Assembly (NCBI GenBank): GCA_030549775.1
Contig: CM060177.1
Location: forward strand, 88,701,236-88,765,235
DNA length: 64,000 nucleotides
DNA from: Tamarix chinensis
Lineage: Eukaryota > Streptophyta > Magnoliopsida > Caryophyllales > Tamaricaceae
Direction of reading: 5' to 3'
Shown here one piece after another: positions 12,024 to 23,079 of the stretch. Under the pieces are notes generated by a model. The model ran no database searches. It was not told the DNA's origin and saw nothing but the letters and a program-made list of their open reading frames with translations. A program made the translations under genes and the position numbers. Every line of letters starts with the position of its first letter. Within the stretch, counting starts at the first letter, position 1.

Positions 12024-14069
12024 CACTACCACGAAAAGGGGTTTTAATAACGGTTATTTTATAGTTTTAATAACGGTTTTCAACCGTTATTGAATCGCCC
12101 GTTATTAAATCTTTAATAACGGTTCATAACCGTTATGAAAAATACACAAAAACTCGCGAATATGTGCGTAAACTTCAGATTTAATAACGGTTCTTAAACA
12201 AAACCGTTATTAAAACCTAAGTTTTAATAACGGTTTTTTTTAAGAACCGTTATTAAATCTGAAGGTCTCGGCCCCCATTAAATAATTATAATATTAAATA
12301 AATAATTATACTAATAATAATAATATTAATAATAATAGTAAACATGTAATAATTACCAAATCTGCAATCACACCATAATTTCAATCAATTTATAATTGGT
12401 ATATATGCATGTCTCAATACACCAACTATACTTAGGAATAAAAATTAGTGGGCATACCACAACTTGGTAGCTCTACACCCCAAAGTAAAGAGTTCACATA
12501 TCTAGGCTGGAAGACCGAAATACTAACATAATATTAAAAATTCATGTAGAATATATAGATCGCTACCTAATACCGAGTGAATGAGTGCACGTGCTTGGCC
12601 CATTGGTCTCTAACTTCATCAATATTATATTGCTCGTCTTCTTCACTTGAACCCTTAAAAACTTCAATTTCATCATCATCATCATCATCATCTAAGTTCC
12701 TTTGTCTCGAAGATCTTCAATTTTGGAGGTACCTAAAGCTCTTATCTCATCCATAATTACAATAGAGGATAAAGAGATAAACAATAACTGAAAACATGTA
12801 TTACCCTACATACAAAATAATACAAAGGTAGGCAACATGTAATACCACTTTAATCAAGAGGTTATATAACACCATCATACCCTAGAATGTGAAAAAGGTT
12901 TTCAGAATAGTCTAAACTAAAAGTTCAATTTGTAAAAAAGGCCCTAAAAAGGTTGTATCACTTGTATGTAACAAAAAAACCTCAATTTAGAGGCCAAAAT
13001 GGCCTTTTTTGGGCTCAGATATTGCCCAAACCGGCCACGTCGTAGATCTCGAAAAAATACCCAAAATAGCCTCCTAGATCACCTAAATCCGATGTCCCAT
13101 GAAAAAGTTATGACCCTCCAAATTTTACAGTTGAATCTAGCTCTAAATAACCTCAATAATATCTTCTCTTTTGTTTATTATGGTTGTAGCTCTAAATAAT
13201 GTTGAATCTATATTCTCCATACAAACAAATAAAACAATAATATGTAAAGGTCTCGGCCAACACATGCATTTGTTAATATATAACAATAACGTAACAAATT
13301 CAACAACAAACAGCCAAATTTTCAGCCAACAAATTCAACAACAAACAGCAAAATTTTCAGTTACAAACAACACATTTTCGAACGAAACCCTGGCGACACG
13401 CATTTATATAAGTAGATAAAAAGTTACAAGAGGAAGAATAAACACATACATAAAGTGAGCTAGCTACAAACACGACGGTGAGAATGTTCAGAGAGGCAAG
13501 GGCTTCAAACACGACGGAGGATGAAGGTGCAAGTGCTAGCTAACTTCGGAACAATGGCAGAGGCGTGGTGGAGAGTTGGCGGTGTGAGGGTTTCCTTTAC
13601 TTGAGAGTATCCTGGTGGTGTGAGTTGGTGGTGCACGGTGTGGCGGTGCGAGGGTTTGCAAAGAGAAGGAAGGAGATCAAGAGAACGAAAGTGCAGATAG
13701 TCTGAAAACTTTGGCACGAAATAGAACCGAGCGAAATAAAAGTTTGATTTTGGGGTTTTAATAATGGTTCCTGAGAGAACCGTTATTAAAACATCTTTTA
13801 ATAACGGTTCTTCCAGGCACCGTTTTTAAAAGCTTCTAACTTTTGACAACGGTTCTAATATGAACCGTTATTAAATCCTCTTTTAATAACGGTTTATATA
13901 AAACCGTTATTAAAAAATCCGTCCAAATTTTAACGTTGCCCTTTTAATAACGGTTTTTAACTAGAACCGTTATCAAAACTTCCCGCCGATTAATTTTCAC
14001 GCGTTTGACAACGGTTTTCGAACTACCGTTATTAATGTCCTGTTATTATTTCCCGTTTTTGTAATAGTG
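12024..14069. mobile_element. Non-autonomous CACTA (En/Spm-like) transposon
   Basis: The left end reads CACTACCACGAAAAGGGG. The right end is its inverted near-match CACTATTACAAAAACGGG (reverse complement of the bases ending at 14069). A 3-bp target duplication ATA lies at 12021-12023 and 14070-14072, and removing the element restores the LTR sequence seen in the other copy near 3551. Both ends carry dense direct and inverted copies of TTTTAATAACGGTT, about ten on the left (to 12262) and about a dozen on the right (13757-14040), typical of CACTA subterminal repeats bound by the transposase partner protein. The 2.05-kb length and lack of a transposase frame make it non-autonomous. A minus-strand stretch at 12567-12695 encodes an Asp-rich segment ending in a stop and may be a leftover gene end. 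A CDS-like frame at 13505-13717 (minus) is unconvincing. Confidence 0.93.
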
Positions 14070-14105
14070 ATAAATAACATACTAACCACTGAAGGACTAA
14101 GAAAA

Positions 14106-14206
14106 AAATATTTTTAAGGACTAAGTATATATTTAAAGGTTAAGGAGTAATAATGGAAATAAATGATTAATTGCTAAGAAATTAAGGTGGGGAGAATTTT
14201 AGTTAT
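14106..14206 (-). repeat. Residual end of element A 3' LTR (reverse)
   Basis: After similarity to element 1 ends, an AG-rich stretch leads to GTTATTACA at 14198-14206, the kind of terminus seen at the end of the reverse LTR at 49888 (GGGGTATTACA). I infer that this is the right end of the LTR whose left part is 266-1453. From 14207 to about 14370 the sequence is the 3' untranslated region of element A, with no reading frame. Confidence 0.4.
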
Positions 14207-14379
14207 TACATAACTACTCCCTCAAAATATAATTCATCCCCAATTTTAATAAGTTAGAGTAGAGGGAAGAGAAGAAAAAGGATATAGGGGAAAAGGTGAC
14301 CACAATCATTATCTTTATGAAAGTTGATACAAAATACCAAGGTACTACCCCTTAATTAAGAGAAACCTAAACTTAATAC

Positions 14380-14882
14380 ATCTGTGATGAAGAGCTTAGA
14401 GTATATCTCATGCATGTCTTTCTCTGTCACCTTTTTCATTTCATATACTCCATGGATATTCAAGAGGATCGTCGCAATTAGAACTAAACTCATATAGGTT
14501 TGTCACATCTTGGTGCTAAGAATTTGTAATGGTACCTTTAGATGAATTAATGAGTTATCAAGATCGACCTTATTTACTCGGATCACATAGGATGGATTTG
14601 CAATATATTTCCTCAACTACAAGATGTGGAATATGTTGTGAACTTAGGCTAACTCTAATGGAACTACTATGCAATAAGCAACCTTGCTAACTTTGTTAAG
14701 TATCTAATACAACCTAATGAAATGCGAATTGAGATTACCTTTAAGACCAAACCTCTACACCATCGCTTCATCGTCTCTAATCAACATAACTCTTTTGATG
14801 AATCTAAGATGCCCTCATCCCTTCCTAAATCAAACAGACTTGTTGTGACATCTCTTTGTATCATTTTACCCTAAGATAATAA
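14380..14882 (-). pseudogene. Element A integrase C-terminus and chromodomain-like tail
   Basis: Read on the minus strand, the segment contains 'HNIFHILQLRKYI' and 'NPSYVI', the integrase C-terminal landmarks of Ty3/gypsy, then 'LDNSLIHLKVPLQIL' and a tail 'KDMHEIYSKLF' that resembles the end of the clade's chromodomain region. Stops and frame changes are present. It continues beyond the solo LTR at 18087. Confidence 0.7.
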
Positions 14883-15898
14883 TGAAATGCCCCGAAAATT
14901 TTAATTTTAAAAATTATAGTTAAATAAGATTTTAGTAGAAAAATTTATTAAATAAATTATTTTTATTATTATTTTATATAGGGATGAAACCCTATTGTGC
15001 CTATTTTGAATTGTAGTAGTAGTATTATAAATATCAAGTCTTACTATTATTCACTGTAGGGTAGAAACCCTACTTTATTTTATCTTCGATTAATATCCTT
15101 ACTATTATTACTATTAAGGTTATTATCATTTTTGAAATATTATTATTGTTTATATCATTATTATTATTATTACTAAATTTGGTTATTTATTTTACTAATA
15201 TTACTATTAGTATTATTTTATAAAGGGGTCAAAGCCCTTATTTCACTTTATTTTTGAATAATTCCCTTTTTATTATTATTGTTACTATTATTATGATTCT
15301 TATTAATATTATCATTGATATTATTTTTAGTATCTTTGCTATTATTATGTTGGTATCATTATTATTATTATTATTAGGGCAAAGTCTTTAACCCTATATT
15401 ATCAACATTTATAATATTTCTATTATTTCTTATATCTTTAGTAAAGTGAGAAATTAGTTAATGTTATTTTTATTAATACATTATTATTTTATCAAAACCC
15501 TAAGGAGGCCTAGGAGCGTACTCTAAGACCAGTGTCATTTTAGGTAAGGGTGTTAATAAGGCCTATTGTGTATTGATGTGCATTATATGCTTTGTATGTT
15601 ATGCATCCAATGTTTATTATTGTAATCATTTCGTATGTGGTATGACATGGAGTTGAAGTATGTTTATTATGTGTTACATGGCATGTGTATCATGTATATA
15701 TGGTGGAATATTGTGAAATGTGATGTTATGTATTGTGACCCTGTAAGACATGCATGTGAGGATGTTGATATGGTTTGTGTGGGGAAAGGATGAAAAAGGA
15801 GATTGGAGGAAATAAGTTGACCAAGGGATGTGAGTTGATCTAAGTATTTTAATGATCTGTAAGTGGAGGAATAAAATGGGAAATTTAGGGTTTTGTGT

Positions 15899-16114
15899 GG
15901 GAGAATCTAATTTATGGTCTTATATAGGAGAATCCAACTTATGGTTTTGTGTGGGAGAATCTAATCTATTGTTTTATATGGGAGAATCTAATTTGTGGTT
16001 TTGTATGGGAGAATCTAATTTATGATTTTATATGGGAGAATCTAATCTATGGTTTCGTATAGGAGGATCTAATTTATGGTGTTATATGGGAGAATCTAAT
16101 TTATGGTTTTGTAT
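15899..16114 (+). repeat. 27-bp minisatellite, eight units, with a 54-bp higher order
   Basis: Eight consecutive 27-bp units opening with GG(A/G)AGAATC or close variants fill exactly 216 bp. The second half of the unit alternates strictly: odd units carry TTATAT, even units carry TTTGTGT, TTTGTAT or TTCGTAT. The array therefore amplified as a 54-bp dimer. More degenerate copies with 'TAGGGTTTTGTATGG' continue to about 16400. Confidence 0.85.
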
Positions 16115-17004
16115 GGAGAAACCTTGGGTTTTGTGTGGATTGAATTTAGGGTTTTGTATGAAGGGAGCTTGGGTTTTTCATGAAAGAATTTAGGGTATTG
16201 TATGTTTGGACTTACAGTTCTGCATGGCAGATTCTATGGTGTTGCATGGAAGGATCTAATCTAGGGTTTTGTATAGATTGAATTTAAGGTTTTGCATGGA
16301 TTGAATCTAAGGTTTTGTATGGTGGAATCTCGGGTTTTCCATGATTGAATCTAGGATTTGATGTGGGAGTTTTAGGGTTTGCATGAATAAGTTCGAAGGG
16401 TTGCATGGGATGTATAAAGTCTGCATGGGCATAAAATTTACTTATGGAAAGTTAATTTTGGATGTGAGGAAGGTAATATAAGTGTTGTTTGGGTGTTTGA
16501 AACTTTAGATGAAAAATAGTACGTGGAGTAATATAAGGGTACATAGGAGACTGAGCTAGGGTTTGTGTGGACAATTAGGGTTTGATGTGGCTGCTCAGGG
16601 TTTTTGTGGTATCATGTGTATTTGGTGATTAAAGTGTAATTATGAGGGTGGAATTTATGAGTTGTGATGTGTGGAGTGTTAAAATGATTTGGGTCATGTG
16701 AAATGGAGTGGGATGAACCATAAAAGTTAAAATTAGGGTTTTGGGGTAAAACTCTAAAGTGAGATGTGGAGTGGACTTGGAGGTATGTAGTAGTGGGCCT
16801 TAACCCACATATTTCGGTGTTGGAGTTCTTGTGTGAATTTGAGTACCGAGGAAAGGTTTTTGACCAAGTTAGAAGGTGCAGGGTTCTGATGATATGATAC
16901 GGATCTGTTGGAAGATAAGTGTCAAGGAGTGAGCCATGCATGTCTAGGGTGAAAACTTCTGAATAAGATACTTAAAACATTAATTATGTAAAGTGGAAGA
17001 TATT

Positions 17005-17365
17005 GAGTCGGGCCCAGACCGATCGACCGACATAATAGTGGCTAGGTACTGTGGTATCCTGGAGACCAATCCACCGGCGTATAATAATGGTAGGGTATGT
17101 TACCCTAGTGACCGATCCACCAGCAATAATAGTGGGGGATCCCGAGCTCAATAAACCAAACCCTATATTTTTCTAAGATATGTGAAAGACACTAATTACT
17201 TACAGTGGAACACCGTGCGAGAAAATGGGTCAGACCGATCCATTGGCATATAATAGTGGTAGGGCATGTACCCTAAGTGACCGATCCACCAACTAGAATA
17301 GTGGCCAGGAGCCGAAGTGCCTTGGAGACCGATCCATCAGCAAAAATAGTGGGGTTCCCGTACTC
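17005..17365 (+). repeat. Degenerate tandem block with ACCGATCCACC units
   Basis: About six copies of a 45-65-bp unit containing GACCGATCCACC(A/G) followed by ATAATAGTGG are spread over this stretch. A related block of four copies occurs at 59505-59695 in the other solo LTR. The block is therefore an old component of this LTR family, not a recent local expansion. Function is unknown. Confidence 0.7.
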
Positions 17366-18086
17366 TTATGGATTTGATAAAAAGTATGGTGTAAAATGAG
17401 TTCTAATAAGAGATTAATTAAATAATTAATTCAGACTATAATTGGGCTTTATATATCTATCCGAATAATTGTTCGATATTATGTTATTATGATTGGACTT
17501 TATGCTCTTTTATTATTATGCATTGTTTGTGTGAATTTTGTGTGCCGGCCTTAGTGCTCGGTTACCTTACTCAATATGTAGCGTACTGATTACCCTTTTC
17601 ATGGGTGCTACTCAGTCCCACGAGTAGTAGGCCCTTCTAACTTTGTGCAGGTGGGCGAAACATCCAGCAGGGCTAAGTGTTGAGCTTGTGGTTGGCTCAA
17701 AGTTCGAGAGTGTCGTGGCCGTATTTTCTCTTCATGTGATTTTATGTTATTTCTTTCGTATCGCATTTATTCTTTTTGATTTATTACATTGTGTTAAGCA
17801 TTTCAATTAAACCTTTTATCGGGTAAGCTTATTTCTCTTTTGGATATGAATGATAATTCTTTTATACGTGATCTGATTTTTGATATTATAATCGTTCTAG
17901 TTCTTTCATGAACTCTTGATTTAAGTTTAATATTAATCTTTTATTAACCTTAGCACTTGGTACTGAAACGGTCAAAGAGAACCGGTTTGGTACTAAGTGT
18001 GGCGGTAACATCCCCAGAATTCATGGGTTTCCAATTTTAAATTCTTCTGCTTAAAAAAAAAGTGAATTTTGGGGTATTACAAATAA

Positions 18087-18760
18087 ATTCATTGAGGTCA
18101 CTCTAACATAACACACTAGGACACTTGCATCCATATAATGCTTCAAATGTTCCATATAAATTCTTACGTGGTAGTTTTTGTTTTATAAAAACTCAACTAA
18201 GTGAATTTTATCCTTCCAACTGCTCTAAAATTCAAAAATACAAGCTCTCAACATGTCCTTTATGGTTTGGATCATCCTATCCACATATCCATCTATAGCT
18301 AGGTTAAAGACATCACTCATCCTCAATTACATGCTTATAATCTTATGCAACCACCCCTAGAAGTGTAAAAGGAGCTTGCAATCTTGATGAAAGAATATGT
18401 TGATAGTTATATCATGCCATCTTCAGGTTGACTTCATCAAAAGGAAAATTGTTGACTTAGTCAACTGATTGATGATAATCCAAATCATCCACTATAAGTC
18501 CTTTTTAGTCCACATACAAATTCCATGGATATGGAGTCCCATTTCTACCCTGGTAAATCTAACAATTAAACTAACCCTATAGGTTTATGATCCTCAATCT
18601 TGAACTTCTAGCAAGTTAGAAATCTAAATACAAACTTAGCTAACTCTTGTAATATTTTATGCCACTAGTAGGTCCTACTAAGATCCTTATATAACTTGTC
18701 CCTCTAGGGTGAATGGAATTTAGAGTACAATGACCCTCCTCTAAATTCAGACACTTTATA
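18087..18760 (-). pseudogene. Element A integrase core
   Basis: Minus-strand translation near 18230-18290 gives a decayed form of the integrase region around the catalytic Glu, with 'KGHVESLYF' where the clade has a 'DMLRAC..EF' block. 'TFEALYGCKCP' is readable near 18110-18150, the standard integrase segment after the core. The N-terminal zinc-binding part lies near 18650-18700. Many stops are present. The sequence continues, beyond solo LTR B, into 14380-14882. Confidence 0.75.
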
Positions 18761-20365
18761 TCAATGCAACTCTATGACACACACCTTTAATCCCTCTAGT
18801 AGATGATACTATCCTCATGAATGTGGAAGCCCTTGGTTCTACCCTCATGTATTTTTTGCTAAATCCATTCAAGCTTGATATTTATAGGCTATCTAGCTCG
18901 GATATCACCAAATACAGTAGGTGTAATGATTAATGCACTTATATGGAATTCCACTCACCATATTGGATCAACTCAATCGCCATCTCACCACACTCCTCTA
19001 ACAAACAACAAACAACTACCACCAAGCTCAAAGATTAATACAGCGTCATACTCAAGGAATCTACAACAATATTAGCCTTACCCTCATGGTAGTAAAACTC
19101 AATAACATAATCCTTCACCAACTCTAGCATCACCCCTATCTCATATTCAATTTCTTTTGTGTGAATAAATACTTGAGGCTCTTGTAGTCAATGAAGAATC
19201 TATATTATACCCTACACATATAATGCCTCCAAATGTTTAATACGAAAATTATTGTGACCAAATCTAGGTCATATGCTGGGTAGTTCTGCTCATGTTGCTT
19301 TAACTCAAGGGAAGTGTAAGCTAATACCCTACCATGCTACATTAGTTCACAATCCAATCCATGATTTGATGTAACCCTATAAACCTAAAACATTTTTACA
19401 CTTGATGGCAAATTCAAAACTCATGAAGTAGTTAAATGTCACTTAAACTCCTAAAACACAACTTCACAAGTATTATTCCACTAAAATCCTATGGTATTCT
19501 TTAGGATATTTTTTAAGGGGTGACCTACCTTCAAGAAGATCTAGAAAAAGAACTTGTAGTATCCTGCCAACTCTAAAAAACTACAAACCTCAAAGACTCT
19601 AGTTAGAACTCTCTAATCTATAACCCAAGTCCATGACAACTCCCTCCTCTAACACAACATAAGCCAAAGATTCCACATGTAGAAGCCAAACCTTGCATTT
19701 AGAGAGTTTGACATACAACTTATACTAAATAAAGAGTGGAAAGATAGTATGAACACCACTCAAATTGATTAAGGTATAATTGAAAAGTCCTCATTTTCGG
19801 ATCCATAAATATGGTAAGCACATTGGTAAGCCCAAAAGTCACAACCATGAACTCATAATGCCCATGTTGTATCTTAAAAGTAATATTCATAATGTCTGCC
19901 TCTACAATGCATAGTTAGTGTTATTTCCAAAACCCCCAAACCTTATCAAATAACTTATCAATCTTTGAAAGTGGATATTGGTTCTTCACCATAAAATTGT
20001 GTTTATCTCTATATTTAATGCACATACAAAGTCTCATATCCTTATTCTTCATGAAGAGAACCATTTCTCCCTATAGAGACACGCTTGGATAAATATATTT
20101 GTGAGCTGTCAGCACCTCAAGCTACGACTTTGACCCATATAACTCTATTAGTGACATTTGATAGGGTTTTCTTGAGACAATCTTGACTCTTGATACTATC
20201 TCAATTGTGCAGTCGACCTTGCACACTAGCTTAATAGTGAATTCCACTTTGTGCACCAAAAGCATCCCTAGTGTCACTTCTAAAAAAACCATTAGGACAA
20301 TCTAGAGCTATATAAATATCATTCAAAGGAAACACATCAACATTAAACTTTTGAATGTGACACAA
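18761..20365 (-). pseudogene. Element A RNase H and reverse transcriptase
   Basis: On the minus strand, 'FFIDYKSLKYLFTQKKLNMR' near 19160-19220 is the RNase H DHKSL...QKELN segment (the usual His reads Tyr). 'LELKQHEQNYPAYDLDL' lies near 19270-19320 and 'FLELAGYYK' near 19560. An RT start 'VEFTIKL' followed by 'RKPYQMSLIEL' is near 20130-20260. RT and RNase H order and spacing are normal, but there are stops throughout and the YIDD region is not readable. From 18761 to about 19080 is the RNase H-integrase linker, without clear motifs. Confidence 0.75.
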
Positions 20366-20369
20366 ATAT

Positions 20370-21370
20370 ATAGGGTATAGTTGTTTAAATTATGATTCTA
20401 ACTTACTATTCAAAAATAAAAAACGATCCAGGATCCTAGATAGAATATTAAAATAGTTGCATAGTTATTGAATCTTACATTTCTACTGTAGCATATTATG
20501 ATCTTAATCTATCATTTTATAATCCCATTGTTGTATGTTACGATTCTAGGTAAACTCCCTAGGTAAAATCCTATGATTATTTATTATAACTATAGTTTTT
20601 ATTGATTTATATCCAAATCTGTTTTCCATGTTATTCTCATTTATTTATTTTCTAATCCTATAATTTTTCACTCTTTATTATTGTGCAAAATCCCTTGAAA
20701 ATGACCTTACACAAATAAATTATGACCAATATTCCATTAAAATAATGAAATCAATTATTGATATAACATGTTGATAAAATATTGTAATCTCCACCTAAAT
20801 AGTAAAATGAACATATTAAATTTTACAATATTATTAATTATTAAATTATATTTAATTTTAAATTAAAACTTTCTCCAATATTTTTATGATGATGTTGGCT
20901 TCATAATGCAAGCAAACTTTAATTTATAGCAAACACAAGGTTCATATAATAACTTAACATCTTGATTTATCAAAATTTTAAAATCCAATATATGTTTTTT
21001 TAGTCTTATTTTCTTAAATGATAGAAAATAGTGTCATTTTATTACTTCTTTCATTTCCATATGTTTTCTTCAATATTTCTGTATTTTTCTTAAGGATAAA
21101 AATATTATGTATTTTGAACTCAATGAGTTATATTCTTAATGTTGTTGACATAATATAATTCCTAATATATAAAAAGATTTCAACAATTTATGGTACATGT
21201 AGCTATCTAGAACTCACTTAGTAACTATACGAGAGCTTAAGGGTGTAATTTTGTATTTTTTGTAACCTAAAATGTGTTATTTTATAGTATATATATATAT
21301 ATATATGTTTGATATTTTTTATAGTTTTTGTAGGATCTTACAATCCTGTGATCCTATCCGGAGCCTCTAA
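20370..21370. mobile_element. AT-rich insertion in the protease-RT linker of element A (candidate MITE-like element)
   Basis: Coding similarity to gypsy pol stops near 20365 and returns near 21400. In between is very AT-rich sequence without a reading frame. The left end holds 'ACGATCCAGGATCCTAG' and 'ATTATGATTCTAAC', and the right end holds 'TAGGATCTTACAATCCTGTG', loosely inverted versions of a GGATC.TA.GATTCT theme found in plant terminal-inverted-repeat elements. Exact ends and a target duplication could not be fixed. A (TA)n run lies at about 21283-21306. Confidence 0.4.
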
Positions 21371-21399
21371 ATTAATCCTAGATATCATCTCAATTCTAA

Positions 21400-22760
21400 A
21401 GCCTTTGACATAGTGTAATATTTCTACACTAACGAGTGAAATGTGTAGCTAGATATGACCTTCATAGAAGGTTGAGGATTACATCTCCAATTAGAGACAC
21501 CAACACCTTAACATCCCTACAATACCACTTCATCCTATGCACACTTAATATCTACTTGGTATCTCCCCAACATATCAATACCTAGGATCACATCAAAATC
21601 TCATAAATCCATCTTTACCATGTCCAAAAAGAAGTCTGACTTACCTATGTGTAAGGCCACATTCAAGTAGTGTTTAATGCAGCCTAATATATCCTTAGAT
21701 GATAAAGAAAAAAATATTAACACGCTATTTGATGGAGATAAAGCAAATGTAGTTACATATGTTATAGAAATAAGTTAAGAAAAGTTCCTGAATCAAATAA
21801 TCGTGCATTAGTAACAAAATGATGGAAAATATACCAATGGCCACATCTGGGTAGTGACATTTATGCAACCATCTAACTATCACCTACAGTATCCTCCACA
21901 ATACCCTCCAAAACCTTGGGTATGCCCTCCTCTACCTTAAGGAAATGGGCGAGACCTTTATGGTCTCCTCTTAGCCTCCTAATGTTGCACAATAGCTAGG
22001 GTATATTCCCTTTGCTACTATAGGTTCACCTTGGTAGTATTGCCTCAAATGATCTAAGGCACAATGATGATAGACAAATCACCTCGATAGGTTTGGAGAT
22101 CTAAACTAATCTCTCATTTTTCCTTTAGGCTAAAAACTCTAAAATTCACCACTAATCACGTATATTGGGCTTCCTCTTGCTAAAATGGGAGTTTACTTTT
22201 GAACCAAGGTGGAAGCAATACATATCCACTCATATAATGTGGCCAAATTATTAAAGAGCATTACATCTATCATCATTTAGAATGCTAAAGTGGATACCTT
22301 ACTTAAAATTAAAAACCATGATAGCATCACTAGCTAATATGCCTAATGCGAACATAAATAACTCCATGAATCACACATGGTACTTTGGCACTACCAAATT
22401 TTCTTGAGTTAGCTACATGAACCCCTAAAAATTATATTCCTTAAGGCTCTCAAGGTAGAACTATATGCAAAGTGTCATCTTTAATTCCTCCTAAAACATT
22501 GATGATACTTCATGAGCATGACAACCTAACCACTAGGTAGTCGCTAATCATTGCAGAAACTATATAGATATACTCACCATCCTTATCCTCGGACAATCAA
22601 ATGCTTCAAATATCCAATTAAAACTTTTAATCCAGCCCTCCAAGATGACCAAATACTCTTCCCTAACATAAGTTGGTGGGTGATGATTAGAAACCCTCCA
22701 AAGCTAATCTTCTCTAATACCATAATTTGGATGATACAAAGGTGGTGGTGGTGGTGATTG
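21400..22760 (-). pseudogene. Element A protease and gag
   Basis: The minus strand near 21560-21610 gives 'FDVILGIDMLGRYQ', the second conserved block of gypsy proteases (family: FDVILGMDWL). Upstream of it in the gene's sense (21800-22560) lies gag-like sequence, with a Pro-rich basic stretch near 21860-21960 and a gag core near 22250-22560. A (GGT)n run at 22740-22756, which also appears in element C at 43580-43600, marks the beginning of gag. Frames are broken. Confidence 0.6.
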
Positions 22761-23079
22761 AGGTTAAGGTGATGGTTATAGGCACTGAACTAGCGAACAC
22801 CCCCTCCAACTGACGTAAACATCTATTAATTTCCAAAATAAGATAACTACAAAATGTAAAACATGTTAGGATAAATACTTATAAAACATAAAATTACATT
22901 TAGAATCCACCTAGGCTATCCATTCTCGATTCCTCACACATTAATCCAAGTTTTCGAATAATCATACATTAGTAAATATGAAATGGACTAATCAAATAAG
23001 ATAAGGAATCATTTGATAATTGGATTTTTGAAAAAAGAAACATAATAATAAAAAAAAGTCATTAATACCTACTTATAAC
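22761..23079 (-). other. Element A leader and remnant of its primer-binding site
   Basis: This non-coding stretch aligns by eye with 43690-43940 of element C: 'CATTCTCRATTCCTCACA', then 'GAAATGGA.TAAT.AAAT', then 'GGATCAT.TGA'. It ends at TAATACCTA (23062-23070), a decayed copy of the primer-binding site seen as GATACCAA at 43931. The hAT element sits immediately after it. Confidence 0.6.

Larger units (their letters stand above)
1454..14105 (+). mobile_element. Element 1: plus-strand Ty3/gypsy retrotransposon, chromodomain type
   Basis: The parts are in order: a 3.27-kb LTR starting TGTAATACC and ending in TTTTACA, a primer-binding site complementary to initiator-Met tRNA (TGGTAT.AGAG), gag, protease, reverse transcriptase, RNase H, integrase and an integrase C-terminal/chromodomain-like tail, then a purine-rich tract and a second LTR starting TGTAATAACCC at 9880. 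Integrase after RNase H places it in Ty3/gypsy. The C-terminal 'EATW' motif near 9674 suggests a Tekay/Del-like chromovirus. All reading frames carry many stops, so it is dead. The 3' LTR carries the CACTA element and loses similarity to the 5' LTR near 14100, so it is truncated and no target duplication can be checked. Confidence 0.85.
14883..18081 (+). mobile_element. Solo LTR B (Ty3/gypsy type)
   Basis: The 3199-bp segment begins TGAAATGCCCC and ends GGGGTATTACA and is flanked by the perfect 5-bp duplication AATAA (14878-14882 and 18082-18086). The integrase of element A reads on across it from both sides. No internal coding region is present, so it is a solo LTR left by LTR-LTR recombination. 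A TATAAATA-type box lies near 15027. It shares several blocks with the LTR at 56077-60337, including the 'ACCGATCCACC...ATAATAGTGG' repeats and the stretch on tracks such as 'CATGGGTG' near 17600 and 59869. It has no protein gene. Confidence 0.92.

Noticed and set aside
13505..13717. 70-codon minus-strand frame in the CACTA element
   Set aside because: No similarity to a transposase or known protein can be read; it may be a leftover leader.
15899..16400. CRISPR-like regular repeats
   Set aside because: Units are contiguous without unique spacers, in a plant LTR; it is a minisatellite.
16612..16941. 109-codon minus-strand frame
   Set aside because: It lies in solo LTR B, has no recognisable domain and no codon character; AT-poor stops are rare here by composition.
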